Assembly: GCA_945861165.1 (NCBI GenBank)
Contig: CAMATO010000002.1
Location: 1-31,813, forward strand
DNA length: 31,813 bases
Origin: Bifidobacterium breve
GTDB lineage: Bacteria > Actinomycetota > Actinomycetes > S36-B12 > UBA5976
Reading direction: 5' to 3'
Shown one piece after another: positions 6,644 to 14,288 of the stretch. Position numbers and translations under genes: made by a program. Numbering within the stretch: the first letter of the stretch is position 1; each line of letters begins with the position of its first letter. The notes below the pieces were generated by a model that did not search any database, was not told where the DNA came from, and was given only the letters and a program-made list of their open reading frames with translations.

Positions 6644-7675
6644 ATGTCTCGCATTAAACGTGGCCTAATGGCAATCACAATTGCTGTAGGTATGACAGCT
6701 GTCGGAGCAGTTTCTGCTTCAGCAGAAAGCATTACAGGTGGAGGTGCTTCCTTTATGGGTACTTTCCAAGCAACATGTTCTGCTAAATATTCAACACACA
6801 CAGTTGCATATATTTCAAATGCATCAGGAACTGGCCGTAACCAATTTGCAGTAGGAAACTACGATTTTGGTGGATCAGAAGCTGCATACAGCTCATCTGA
6901 ATACAAAGGTCGTCCAGGTGGATTTAATTTTGCACCAATTACTGCTGGTCCAATCGTTGTTGGATACAACTTAAAGGGTGTAACTTCACTAAAACTAGAT
7001 AATCCAACCCTTGGTGGAATTTTCGCCGGAACAATCACCAAGTGGAACGATGCTGCAATCAAGAAACTAAATGCGAACGCAAAATTGCCAGACGCAAGTA
7101 TCGTTGTTGTTTACCGCAGTTCAAACTCTGGTACAACCGATAACTTCTCAGGTTATTTAGTTGCTAACCAAGTTGCACCATGGAAACGAAATGGTGTATT
7201 CACATCAGCAAACGGTAAAGGTGCTCCAGCAGGATCACTTGGTTTCGTAAGCAACCAACAAGTTACAACCACCGTTAAAGACACTGCAAACTCAATTGGT
7301 TACTTTGACTTGGCTGACGCTAAAGCACAAGGCTTAAAAGCTTATGCTGCAATCAAAAACCCAGCTGGTGAATATGTAGTGCCATCAACTGCTACAGCAT
7401 CTAAATTCTTGGCCAAAAATGCCGACGTACAACCATCAGGTTTAGTTGGTATGGAATGGAGCAAGAAGATCAAAGGTGCCTACAACATTGTGGCAATTTC
7501 ATACCTAATTGGTCCAAATGGGCAAACAGATGCAAAGTCAAAAGCAGTTGAAGACTATGCAAACTATCTGCTTGACACTTGTGGTCCAAAAGAATCTTCC
7601 AAAATTGGTTACTTGCCATTGTCTGGAAAAATTCTTGCTTTGGCAAAAACACAGGTAGAAAAATTCTCTAACTAG
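6644..7675 (+). CDS. pstS: Phosphate-binding protein PstS
   Basis: Extracytoplasmic phosphate receptor of the PstSCAB importer, 343 residues. Sec signal peptide with a probable signal peptidase I site A25-S-A27/E28; there is no lipobox cysteine. Ligand motifs follow the family order: GGGASF (32-37), SNASGTG (58-64), DFGGSEA (74-80), then R158-S-S-N-S162-G163-T164, equivalent to the Arg/Ser-Gly-Thr clamp of E. coli PstS. The residue matching E. coli Asp56 is Glu79. GYLPLSG near the C-terminus is also typical. A strong ribosome site (AGGAG) and a PHO-box array precede it. The gene stands apart from pstCAB by 140 bp, with its own promoter region, which allows excess receptor production. Confidence 0.95.
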   Translation: MSRIKRGLMAITIAVGMTAVGAVSASAESITGGGASFMGTFQATCSAKYSTHTVAYISNASGTGRNQFAVGNYDFGGSEAAYSSSEYKGRPGGFNFAPITAGPIVVGYNLKGVTSLKLDNPTLGGIFAGTITKWNDAAIKKLNANAKLPDASIVVVYRSSNSGTTDNFSGYLVANQVAPWKRNGVFTSANGKGAPAGSLGFVSNQQVTTTVKDTANSIGYFDLADAKAQGLKAYAAIKNPAGEYVVPSTATASKFLAKNADVQPSGLVGMEWSKKIKGAYNIVAISYLIGPNGQTDAKSKAVEDYANYLLDTCGPKESSKIGYLPLSGKILALAKTQVEKFSN

Positions 7676-7702
7676 TTCCCTAGCTAGTAGTTGAATCCTC
7701 GG

Positions 7703-7731
7703 GCGGGTAGTTCCTAAATGGAACCACCCGC
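7703..7731 (+). terminator. Strong hairpin after pstS (terminator or attenuator)
   Basis: Arms GCGGGTAGTTCC (7703-7714) and GGAACCACCCGC (7720-7731) pair at 11 of 12 positions around loop TAAAT. It lies 28 nt after the pstS stop and 50 nt before the PstS-like gene. The bases after it (TTAAGGTTTG) are not a clean U-tract, so it may act as a partial terminator or as a 3' stabiliser that keeps pstS expression above that of the downstream gene. Confidence 0.6.
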
Positions 7732-7780
7732 TTAAGGTTTGTAATTCGGTAGAACATGATTAGGAAATGGAAAAAAGAGA

Positions 7781-8854
7781 ATGAAAACTAAGAAAAAGAT
7801 ATCTATAGTTTCAGTTTCTATCTTTGCCTTGTTCTCGATCGCTTCTTGCACTCCTCCCATTCCTCCAGATGTATTAGCCTCGTTTGCTGAGAAAGACGTT
7901 CAATGCGCAAACGGTGAAGTTAAAGTTGGCTCGTCAGAAGTTGCCGCTATTGCAGTGCAAGCAAGTATTGATTTGTATCTTTCATATTGTCCAGAATCTA
8001 AAGTTACAACTACAACTGATGTTACGGACGCTAATCTAATTGTCACTGATTACTCTGCAAAAGAACCTGAAATGTGCTCCACAGCATCGGTAATCACTCC
8101 GGCTATGAGCAAAACTTCAACCTTGGTTTATTTTGTTTCAGGATACGATGGGTTAGTTTTCTCCCCTGAAACTGTGCAGTCAATTATAAGTGGCAAAATA
8201 ACAAACCTTAATGATCCACAGATTGCTGCTACTAATGAAAATTTTGAATTAATCGACCAAGCTATAACACTGTTTGGTGTCAATAAGCCTTCTGCGAGTG
8301 ATATTGCATATTTAGAATGGGTAGGACGCCAAACTGGGAAGAGCGTCAACGAAGTAAAGGCAGCGGAGTTATTTGATGATTATTCAGTACTAGTTGAAAA
8401 GCTACTTGTTACGCAAGGAGCATTTGCAGTACTACCGTCCAATATTATTTTCGATAATGTCTTAACTTTTTCTAATTTAAGAATTCAAGATGTCGATGTT
8501 TTGTTTGAAACAAATAGTTTTGGCTCTGCAGCCTCTCAGTTTGTAATGGAGGAACAGGGTGATGTTCTTAAAGTTACATTAGATCCAAGTATTACTCCTC
8601 AATTAGATGCTGGCCAAGAATCAGCATCTGCTCCTTGGCAAGGTATTTCAATTTTTGATGTAGGAATGTGCACAGCAGATGATGCTGAACAAAGTGTCAG
8701 GAAGTTCATGAGATTCATGCTAAGACTTGATACTCAAGGACAATTTGAAACTTTTGGGTACTTTCCCCTAACAGAAAGTGTTAGATTAAAGGCGGCTGGA
8801 ATAATTGGCAAGGTGTTACCTTCACCATCACTTGATCCAGCAACGTTAGGTTAA
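7781..8854 (+). CDS. Divergent PstS-like lipoprotein lacking the phosphate-binding motif
   Basis: A 357-residue lipoprotein (lipobox I20-A-S-C23). Several segments keep the PstS frame: VGSSEVAAIA near residue 50 matches the first ligand loop, TLVYFVSGYDGLVFSPE then IISGKITNLNDP match the PstS core (compare IFAGTITKWNDA in the upstream PstS), and FGYFPLTESVR matches the C-terminal GYLPLSG. The ligand clamp R-xxx-S-G-T is absent; the equivalent stretch reads NKPSASD, so phosphate binding as in PstS is unlikely. It follows pstS after a hairpin, with a modest purine-rich ribosome site. It could be an accessory or sensory partner of the Pst system, or a receptor for another ligand. Family membership is fairly sure, function is not. 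Confidence 0.75.
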   Translation: MKTKKKISIVSVSIFALFSIASCTPPIPPDVLASFAEKDVQCANGEVKVGSSEVAAIAVQASIDLYLSYCPESKVTTTTDVTDANLIVTDYSAKEPEMCSTASVITPAMSKTSTLVYFVSGYDGLVFSPETVQSIISGKITNLNDPQIAATNENFELIDQAITLFGVNKPSASDIAYLEWVGRQTGKSVNEVKAAELFDDYSVLVEKLLVTQGAFAVLPSNIIFDNVLTFSNLRIQDVDVLFETNSFGSAASQFVMEEQGDVLKVTLDPSITPQLDAGQESASAPWQGISIFDVGMCTADDAEQSVRKFMRFMLRLDTQGQFETFGYFPLTESVRLKAAGIIGKVLPSPSLDPATLG

Positions 8855-8858
8855 TTTC

Positions 8859-9785
8859 TTAATCTTCAATAGTAAATTTTTCAACTTTTTTTATTGTGAC
8901 TTGGTTCATGAACATCGCGCGGTGAATCACAATTAGCCCCGCAGGAGGAAGTGAAGCATCTATTTCTTCGTAATCTAGCTCTTCTGAAATTGCTTGTGCA
9001 AGACTTATAAGTACAGGTCTGTGACCACAGATGACAATTGAATCTTTTGACTTAGCAAGCTTTTTGACAAGTCGAACACCTGGTTGATTTTTCCCAGCCC
9101 AACCAAGTTCACTCAAATTTTGATGAGCCTCTAGTGAAATCTCTTTTGATGCCGCATATGGTGAGACAGTAGCAATACACCTGATGGAATCTGAAGAAAC
9201 AATTTTATTAACACCAAAAGCACTTAAAAGATCAGTAATGAGCGGGGTTTGCAAGATGCCATCTGGTGTTAATGGCCTAAAATTGTCTGGCGGAACGTCA
9301 TTGGAATAACGATCTGCCCACTCAACTCTTTTCTCTGACGTGGCATGGCGAAGTAAAATTAATGGTTTTGTTTTAACAGATCTAAAGGCCTCACGAGCTA
9401 CATCTTTATCTACGTCATAAGTTAAAAGTTTTAAAGCGGATTTAAGTGAAACCCAAACTAATTGATCTGCTTCATCGTTAGGGATGAATTCAGAGTTTTC
9501 AATTAGTGAGGCACGCCAGAAAAAGACTGTTTTTGGTAATCCATCAAATATGTATTCTTGAGAAGTCAATGGTTGATGCAAAGTAACTTTAAGGCCAGTT
9601 TCCTCTAAAGTTTCCCTTACGGCTGTTGCCGGTGCTGTATCTGAGCCGTCAATTTTTCCTTTAGGAAAAGACCAATCTTGTCTGTGTGGTCTATGAATAA
9701 CAGCAATTCTTTGATTTAAGCCGAGACCTTTCACAATTACGGTTCCTGCAGCGTAAATACGGTTTTTATTCTTACTCGATGCCAT
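8859..9785 (-). CDS. mutT1: MutT1-type Nudix hydrolase / histidine phosphatase fusion
   Basis: Two-domain protein of 308 residues like mycobacterial MutT1, which hydrolyses 8-oxo-(d)GTP and diadenosine polyphosphates. The N-terminal Nudix domain (about 8-130) has the box G43-x5-D49-x7-R57-E58-x-L-E61-E62-x-G64; position 49 is Asp where the consensus has Glu. The C-terminal histidine phosphatase domain (about 140-308) has LLRHA (R146, H147) and a second catalytic His in ICGH255RP. The gene overlaps the ppk1 stop by one base (TAATG) and is last in the glnR-mshD-ppk1-mutT1 unit; mutT1 next to ppk is a known actinobacterial arrangement. It converges on the PstS-like gene with 4 nt between stops. 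Confidence 0.9.
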   Translation of the reverse strand: MASSKNKNRIYAAGTVIVKGLGLNQRIAVIHRPHRQDWSFPKGKIDGSDTAPATAVRETLEETGLKVTLHQPLTSQEYIFDGLPKTVFFWRASLIENSEFIPNDEADQLVWVSLKSALKLLTYDVDKDVAREAFRSVKTKPLILLRHATSEKRVEWADRYSNDVPPDNFRPLTPDGILQTPLITDLLSAFGVNKIVSSDSIRCIATVSPYAASKEISLEAHQNLSELGWAGKNQPGVRLVKKLAKSKDSIVICGHRPVLISLAQAISEELDYEEIDASLPPAGLIVIHRAMFMNQVTIKKVEKFTIED

Positions 9786-11872
9786 TAATCTAAGCCTCTA
9801 AGATTTTTTCGCCTAATTAATTGTTCTTGAGCATCTTGGAGAGGATTTCCAAAAGTATCAAGGCTTTTTTTCATCCAGCTACCATTTTTATCTAGGAGCC
9901 AATGAGCTGTTTCACTATTAAGGTATAAGTCTAATAAATCAGATAAATATGAAACGTGTTCTTTGTCTTCAAGTTGAACAAGAGCCTCTACTCTTCTATC
10001 AAGATTTCTGTGCATCAAATCTGCTGAACCAATCCAAACTTCTTTACTCCCACCGTTAGTAAATTCATAAATCCTTGAATGTTCAAGAAAGCGACCTAAA
10101 ATACTTCTCACAGTTATATTTTCACTAAGTCCTGGAACTCCTGGTTTAAGGGCACACATGCCTCGGATCACCAAATCTACTTTTATTCCATAACTAGATG
10201 CCTCGTATAGTGCATCAATAGTTTGCTCATCAATAATTGAATTACATTTAAATCTAATTCCAGAAGGTTTACCCGATTTATTGTTGTCAATTTCTCTTTT
10301 AATTCTTTTAATAATTCCATCTCTAACAGAATGAGGGGCTACTAATAATTTGTCATACTCATTGTTTGTGGAATAACCTGATAAAAGATTAAATAAATAG
10401 GCCATGTCATTTGTTATTTGTGGATTCATTGTCAAAAGTCCTAAGTCTTCATAACCTCGAGCTGTTTTTGGGTGGTAATTACCAGTTCCTAAGTGACCGT
10501 ATCGTTTGATTCTGTCATTTTCTTGACGAATCACAAGTGAGAGTTTGGCGTGAGTTTTTAATCCCACCACCCCATAAACAACATGAACACCTGCTTCTTC
10601 AAGTTTCTTAGCCCACGAGATATTTGCTTCCTCATCAAAACGAGCTTTAATTTCAACAATTGCCAGAACTTGTTTTCCATTGTGCGCTGCTTCAATAAGG
10701 GAGCTAACAATTGGGGAATCACCTGAAGTTCTATAAAGAGTTTGTTTGATAGCAAGAACTTTAGGATCAGTGCTTGCTTGTTCTAAGAATCTTTGAACAC
10801 TTGTTGAAAAAGAATCATAAGGGTGATGTAACAAAATATCTCTAGTTTTCAAAGCTTCAAAGACATCAGGTGCACTTGCTGATTCAATGGTCGCTAACTG
10901 AGGGTTTGTTCTTGGAATAAACTTAGCAAATTTCAAATCGTCTCTATTTAGACTACAAATATCGTTTAGTCCACGAAGATCAAGGAGTCCAGGCAATCTA
11001 AAAACTTCATTTTCTGATGCTTCAAGCTCTTCTACAAGAAGTTCTAAGACGTGCTCATCAATAACTTCTTCAACTTCAAGTCTTACAACTGCTCCAAATT
11101 TTCTTTTTGTTAATTCTCGCTCTAAGGCATCCAAGAGATTTTCTGCTTCGTCTTCTTCAACTTCTACATCTTCGTTTCTAGTCACTCTAAATGTGTGATG
11201 TTGCACAATTTTCATACCAGGGAAAAGCAAGTCAAGGTGAGCTGAAATTACATCTTCTAGTGGAACAAATCTTTGACCTTGCGAATTTATTAAGCGGGGA
11301 AAAGTCGGAGGAACTTTAACTCTCGCAAACAGTTCAGTGTCGTTCTTTGGGTTATTGATAACAACTGCCAAATTTAGAGACAATCCTGAAATATAAGGGA
11401 AAGGGTGAGCAGGGTCTACCGCAAGAGGAGTCAAGACAGGAAATATTTTTTCAATAAACAAAGTGCCAAGGCTTTTCTTTTCATCCTCGGTTAATTCATT
11501 CCACCGAATTATTCGAATATCTTTATCGGCCAAAAGTGGCCTAACGACTTTTTCAAAAATTTCTGAATGCTTTTTTTGAAGTCGATAACTCTCACTCAAT
11601 ACGGCAGCAAGCAGTTCTCGGGGAAGCATTCCACCGGCAGATTTAACGGCAATTCCTGCTTCTATTCTTCTTTTAGATCCAGCTATTCTTACCTTAAAAA
11701 ATTCATCTAAATTACTCACAAAAATTGCTAAAAATCTGGCTCTTTCTAAAATTGGGATGTTTGGATCTTGAGCTAAATCCAAAACTCTTTCATTGAAAGA
11801 AAGCCATGACAAATCTCTTTCCGAGAATCTTCCTTGCGGAAAGTTTTTTGTTTCAACTGTCATATTCTTCAT
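9785..11872 (-). CDS. ppk1: Polyphosphate kinase 1
   Basis: Makes polyphosphate reversibly from ATP. The 695 residues match the usual length. The N-terminal domain opens with RDLSWLSFNERVL, the head domain follows, and the two phospholipase-D-like C-terminal domains hold the autophosphorylated His in GLKTH441AKL (E. coli His435), the HLGTGNYH segment at 460-467, and WIGSADLMHRNLDRRVE near residue 640. An unusual acidic run (VEVEEDEAEN) sits at about 236-245. The ATG at 11872 has AAGG 8 nt upstream and lies 10 nt after the mshD stop. The gene is cotranscribed with mutT1. It links this operon to the phosphate theme of the neighbouring pst genes. Confidence 0.96.
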   Translation of the reverse strand: MKNMTVETKNFPQGRFSERDLSWLSFNERVLDLAQDPNIPILERARFLAIFVSNLDEFFKVRIAGSKRRIEAGIAVKSAGGMLPRELLAAVLSESYRLQKKHSEIFEKVVRPLLADKDIRIIRWNELTEDEKKSLGTLFIEKIFPVLTPLAVDPAHPFPYISGLSLNLAVVINNPKNDTELFARVKVPPTFPRLINSQGQRFVPLEDVISAHLDLLFPGMKIVQHHTFRVTRNEDVEVEEDEAENLLDALERELTKRKFGAVVRLEVEEVIDEHVLELLVEELEASENEVFRLPGLLDLRGLNDICSLNRDDLKFAKFIPRTNPQLATIESASAPDVFEALKTRDILLHHPYDSFSTSVQRFLEQASTDPKVLAIKQTLYRTSGDSPIVSSLIEAAHNGKQVLAIVEIKARFDEEANISWAKKLEEAGVHVVYGVVGLKTHAKLSLVIRQENDRIKRYGHLGTGNYHPKTARGYEDLGLLTMNPQITNDMAYLFNLLSGYSTNNEYDKLLVAPHSVRDGIIKRIKREIDNNKSGKPSGIRFKCNSIIDEQTIDALYEASSYGIKVDLVIRGMCALKPGVPGLSENITVRSILGRFLEHSRIYEFTNGGSKEVWIGSADLMHRNLDRRVEALVQLEDKEHVSYLSDLLDLYLNSETAHWLLDKNGSWMKKSLDTFGNPLQDAQEQLIRRKNLRGLD

Positions 11873-11882
11873 GATTTCAGCC

Positions 11883-12833
11883 TTAAGTAAACGAGCGGTA
11901 AAGTCTATCTAAACCCCAGAAATTAAATCCTACTTCCTCATAAATCTTGATGGCCTTCTGGTTGTTTGAATCAACGTAAAGCATTGCTGAATCTAAACCA
12001 TTTCTTCTTAGATGGTTTAAACCCCACAGCATTAGTGATTTTCCAAGACCTTTGCCTTGTTCGCTGGGGTGAACTCCTAGAACATAGAGTTCCCCAATTG
12101 GTTCATGCCCATGATCTATATGTTTATGACCATCATCTTTTTCATGTTTATGATCTTGACCATGAACTTTTGTCCAACAAAAACCAACAACATTCTTTTT
12201 ATCGTTTTCTAGTAAAACAAATCCTGCTGCTGAAAACCAATCCTCAGCTACTCGTAATTCTAAATCTTGTTTAGTCCAAGAAGACTGATCTGGAAGATCA
12301 ACAAAACTTTCTTTGTTTAATTTTAAAAAGATATCAACATCAGAAAGTGAATCAAATTGTCTTAAACTATAATTTAAAGGAAACTTGAATGTTTCAATTG
12401 GGGAAAACAATGAACGTCGCATTTGGATAACATTTCTAACAGATTCAAATCCTAATTTGTTTGAAAAATTCCTGGCACTAGTTGTGTCCCCGTGAGACCA
12501 AAGTCTTAACTGTTGCTTCCCAATTAACTTTTTCATTTCAGTCACAATTTGGGTGGCAATTCCTTTTAGTCGAAAATCAGGGTGAACCACAAGTTCTCCA
12601 CTAGGACCTGCCACTAAATCTGTTGTATCTAAATGGCCGTAACCAACAATTTTTTTATTTGAATCTTCGGCAAGTAAGTGAATAACAGGTCTATCTCCAC
12701 CGCTTCGAAGATGAATCTCTACGTGTTCAGAAAATGGTCTGGCACCATCTATTTCACTTGAGTTAATAACAATGTCAAGAATTTCGTTTACTTGAATATC
12801 TGTAAGAGACTTTGTAACTGAAACTTTATACAT
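11883..12833 (-). CDS. mshD: Mycothiol synthase MshD (tandem GNAT acetyltransferase) with His-rich insertion
   Basis: Last step of mycothiol synthesis: acetylation of Cys-GlcN-Ins by acetyl-CoA. The 316 residues form two GNAT repeats. The first (about 1-140) has a degraded acetyl-CoA loop (HPDFRLKGIATQ); the second (about 155-316) has the intact V-x-P-x-x-Q-G-K-G-L-G loop at 254-264. Between TKVH and the GELYVLGV strand lies a 20-residue stretch (224-243) with seven histidines and several acidic residues, absent from the MshD proteins I know. glnR lies 6 nt upstream, an order also seen in Mycobacterium tuberculosis (Rv0818-Rv0819), which supports the assignment. ppk1 follows after 10 nt. Confidence 0.92.
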   Translation of the reverse strand: MYKVSVTKSLTDIQVNEILDIVINSSEIDGARPFSEHVEIHLRSGGDRPVIHLLAEDSNKKIVGYGHLDTTDLVAGPSGELVVHPDFRLKGIATQIVTEMKKLIGKQQLRLWSHGDTTSARNFSNKLGFESVRNVIQMRRSLFSPIETFKFPLNYSLRQFDSLSDVDIFLKLNKESFVDLPDQSSWTKQDLELRVAEDWFSAAGFVLLENDKKNVVGFCWTKVHGQDHKHEKDDGHKHIDHGHEPIGELYVLGVHPSEQGKGLGKSLMLWGLNHLRRNGLDSAMLYVDSNNQKAIKIYEEVGFNFWGLDRLYRSFT

Positions 12834-12839
12834 AATAAA

Positions 12840-13565
12840 TCAGTTATTGATCCGGTTTTCAACTTCCTCAGCAAGATTATCTGATTGGGAAATTTCTCTA
12901 TTTGCTACAAACTTGTAGCCAACATTTCTTAATGTGCCAATAAAGTTTTCATACTCTGGACCTAATTTGGCTCTTAATCTTCTGACATGAACATCAACAG
13001 TTCTTGTTCCTCCGAAGTAATCAAATCCCCATACTTCCTGTAAAAGCTGTTGTCTACTAAATACTCGTCCTGGATGTTGAGCTAAAAACTTTAGTAATTC
13101 GAATTCTTTGAAAGTTAAATCAATTAATTGTCCCTTGATTTTTACTGAATAGGCAGACTCATCAATAATAAGATCTCCTCTTTCAATTTCAGGATTTACT
13201 TGTTCTTCAACACCGTTTAATCTGGCAATAACTAATCTAATTCGCGCGTCAACTTCTGCAGGACCTGAATTTTCTAAAATAATTTCATCTAATCCCCAGT
13301 CAGGAGAAATTGCAATTAATCCACCTTCAGTGGTTATTGCTATTAGGGGAGCAGTAATTCCAGTTGTTCTAATTAAACGGCATAAACTTTTTGCCCCTGG
13401 TAAATCTTTTCTGGCATCTACTAATACTGCATCACAAATTGGTGCATTAATAAGAGCTGAAGGTTCAGCAGGCATGATTTTTACTTGGTGATTCAATAAT
13501 GAAAGAGCTGGCAAAATTTCTACTGAATTTCCTCGAGCGTTAGTGACCAGAATTAAATTGGTCAT
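12840..13565 (-). CDS. glnR: GlnR-type orphan OmpR-family regulator
   Basis: Global nitrogen regulator of actinobacteria. The 241 residues comprise a receiver-like domain (1-120) and a winged-helix DNA-binding domain (about 128-222; recognition region TRTVDVHVRRLRAKLG). The N-terminus resembles actinobacterial GlnR closely: SLLNHQVK, then VLVD50ARKDL, LCRLIRTTG, EGGLIAISPDWGLDEI. D50 is the conserved residue at the pseudo-phosphorylation site, but the acidic pocket at the end of strand 1 is not typical, in keeping with GlnR working as an orphan without a kinase. A good ribosome site (GAGGAG) precedes the ATG. It heads the glnR-mshD-ppk1-mutT1 unit and is divergent from the nitrobindin-like gene. 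Confidence 0.9.
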   Translation of the reverse strand: MTNLILVTNARGNSVEILPALSLLNHQVKIMPAEPSALINAPICDAVLVDARKDLPGAKSLCRLIRTTGITAPLIAITTEGGLIAISPDWGLDEIILENSGPAEVDARIRLVIARLNGVEEQVNPEIERGDLIIDESAYSVKIKGQLIDLTFKEFELLKFLAQHPGRVFSRQQLLQEVWGFDYFGGTRTVDVHVRRLRAKLGPEYENFIGTLRNVGYKFVANREISQSDNLAEEVENRINN

Positions 13566-13625
13566 AATCTGCTCCTCGAAAGAATTTATACACCTGATTT
13601 TACCTTCATCTCTTCCTGCGTACTT

Positions 13626-13644
13626 CTGGAACCAGCGGTTTCAG
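13626..13644. promoter_or_regulatory. Dyad in the glnR / nitrobindin divergent region
   Basis: CTGGAACC (13626-13633) and GGTTTCAG (13637-13644) pair over eight positions, with one G-T mismatch, around loop AGC. It sits in the 120-bp gap between divergent starts, 60 bp from glnR and 42 bp from the plus-strand gene. It may be an operator or an RNA hairpin in the glnR leader; I do not recognise it as a GlnR or Fur box. Confidence 0.35.
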
Positions 13645-13672
13645 GCACATATAGAAGTATTTGTAGTCAGGA

Positions 13673-13678
13673 TAGACT
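13673..13678 (+). promoter_or_regulatory. Candidate -10 box for a leaderless transcript
   Basis: TAGACT ends 7 nt before the ATG at 13686, which places the expected transcription start on or next to the start codon. The gene has no ribosome site close to its ATG (the nearest AGGA is about 14 nt away). No clear -35 box is visible. Confidence 0.35.
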
Positions 13679-13685
13679 TTTCTTA

Positions 13686-14288
13686 ATGTCAAAGTTACCT
13701 TCAGAATTACCACCAGAGATTGTGCGCATCTCATGGCTTTTAGGCCACTGGGAAGGCGTAGGACAAGGGCAATATCCAAACTCCAGTAATTTCTCATTTA
13801 TTCAACAACTTGAATTTAATAACGATGGTCGACCATTTATTGATTATGAAAGTAAATCTTGGGAGTTAAATGCAGACGGTACTGCTGGAAAACCATTGCA
13901 TTCTGAAAAAGGTTTTTGGAAACCAGGAGAAGGTGCAAGTGTTGAAGTTTCAATTTCTCATGTCACAGGAATTTCAGAAATATGGACAGGACTAAATGAG
14001 GTTTTAACAATTGAAGAAGCAAAAATAACTTCAGCAAGAGCAAGGATCGCAACTCAGTGGGTTGGACGAGTTCCTAGCGCAAAACCTGTGGACGCAGGTG
14101 ATCGTTTGTATGGATTGATGAATGGTGAATTAATGTGGACTTACGACATGGCAGCAGTTGGTCAAGAAATGCAAAACCATTTATGGGCCAGACTTAAACC
14201 ATTGAGTGAATCACAAATTATAGAAACAAAGAAAACAGGCAAACCTGTTAACAAACATGTTGTACCAAGTATCCCGGGAGTTAAGTAA
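13686..14288 (+). CDS. Nitrobindin-like (FABP-fold) heme-binding protein
   Basis: A 200-residue beta-barrel protein of the nitrobindin / fatty-acid-binding-like family. The family motif G-x-W-x-G-x-G-x-G is seen as GHWEGVGQG at 20-28 after the usual LPPEI start, and the C-terminal helix-strand contains H165 in NHLWARL, the position of the proximal heme ligand in nitrobindins. Family members bind ferric heme and isomerise peroxynitrite to nitrate. About 30 residues after the barrel (IIETKKTGKPV onward) are not conserved. The stop overlaps the start of the Fur-family gene by one base (TAATG), so it leads a five-gene plus-strand unit ending in DUF2516. Confidence 0.85.
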   Translation: MSKLPSELPPEIVRISWLLGHWEGVGQGQYPNSSNFSFIQQLEFNNDGRPFIDYESKSWELNADGTAGKPLHSEKGFWKPGEGASVEVSISHVTGISEIWTGLNEVLTIEEAKITSARARIATQWVGRVPSAKPVDAGDRLYGLMNGELMWTYDMAAVGQEMQNHLWARLKPLSESQIIETKKTGKPVNKHVVPSIPGVK

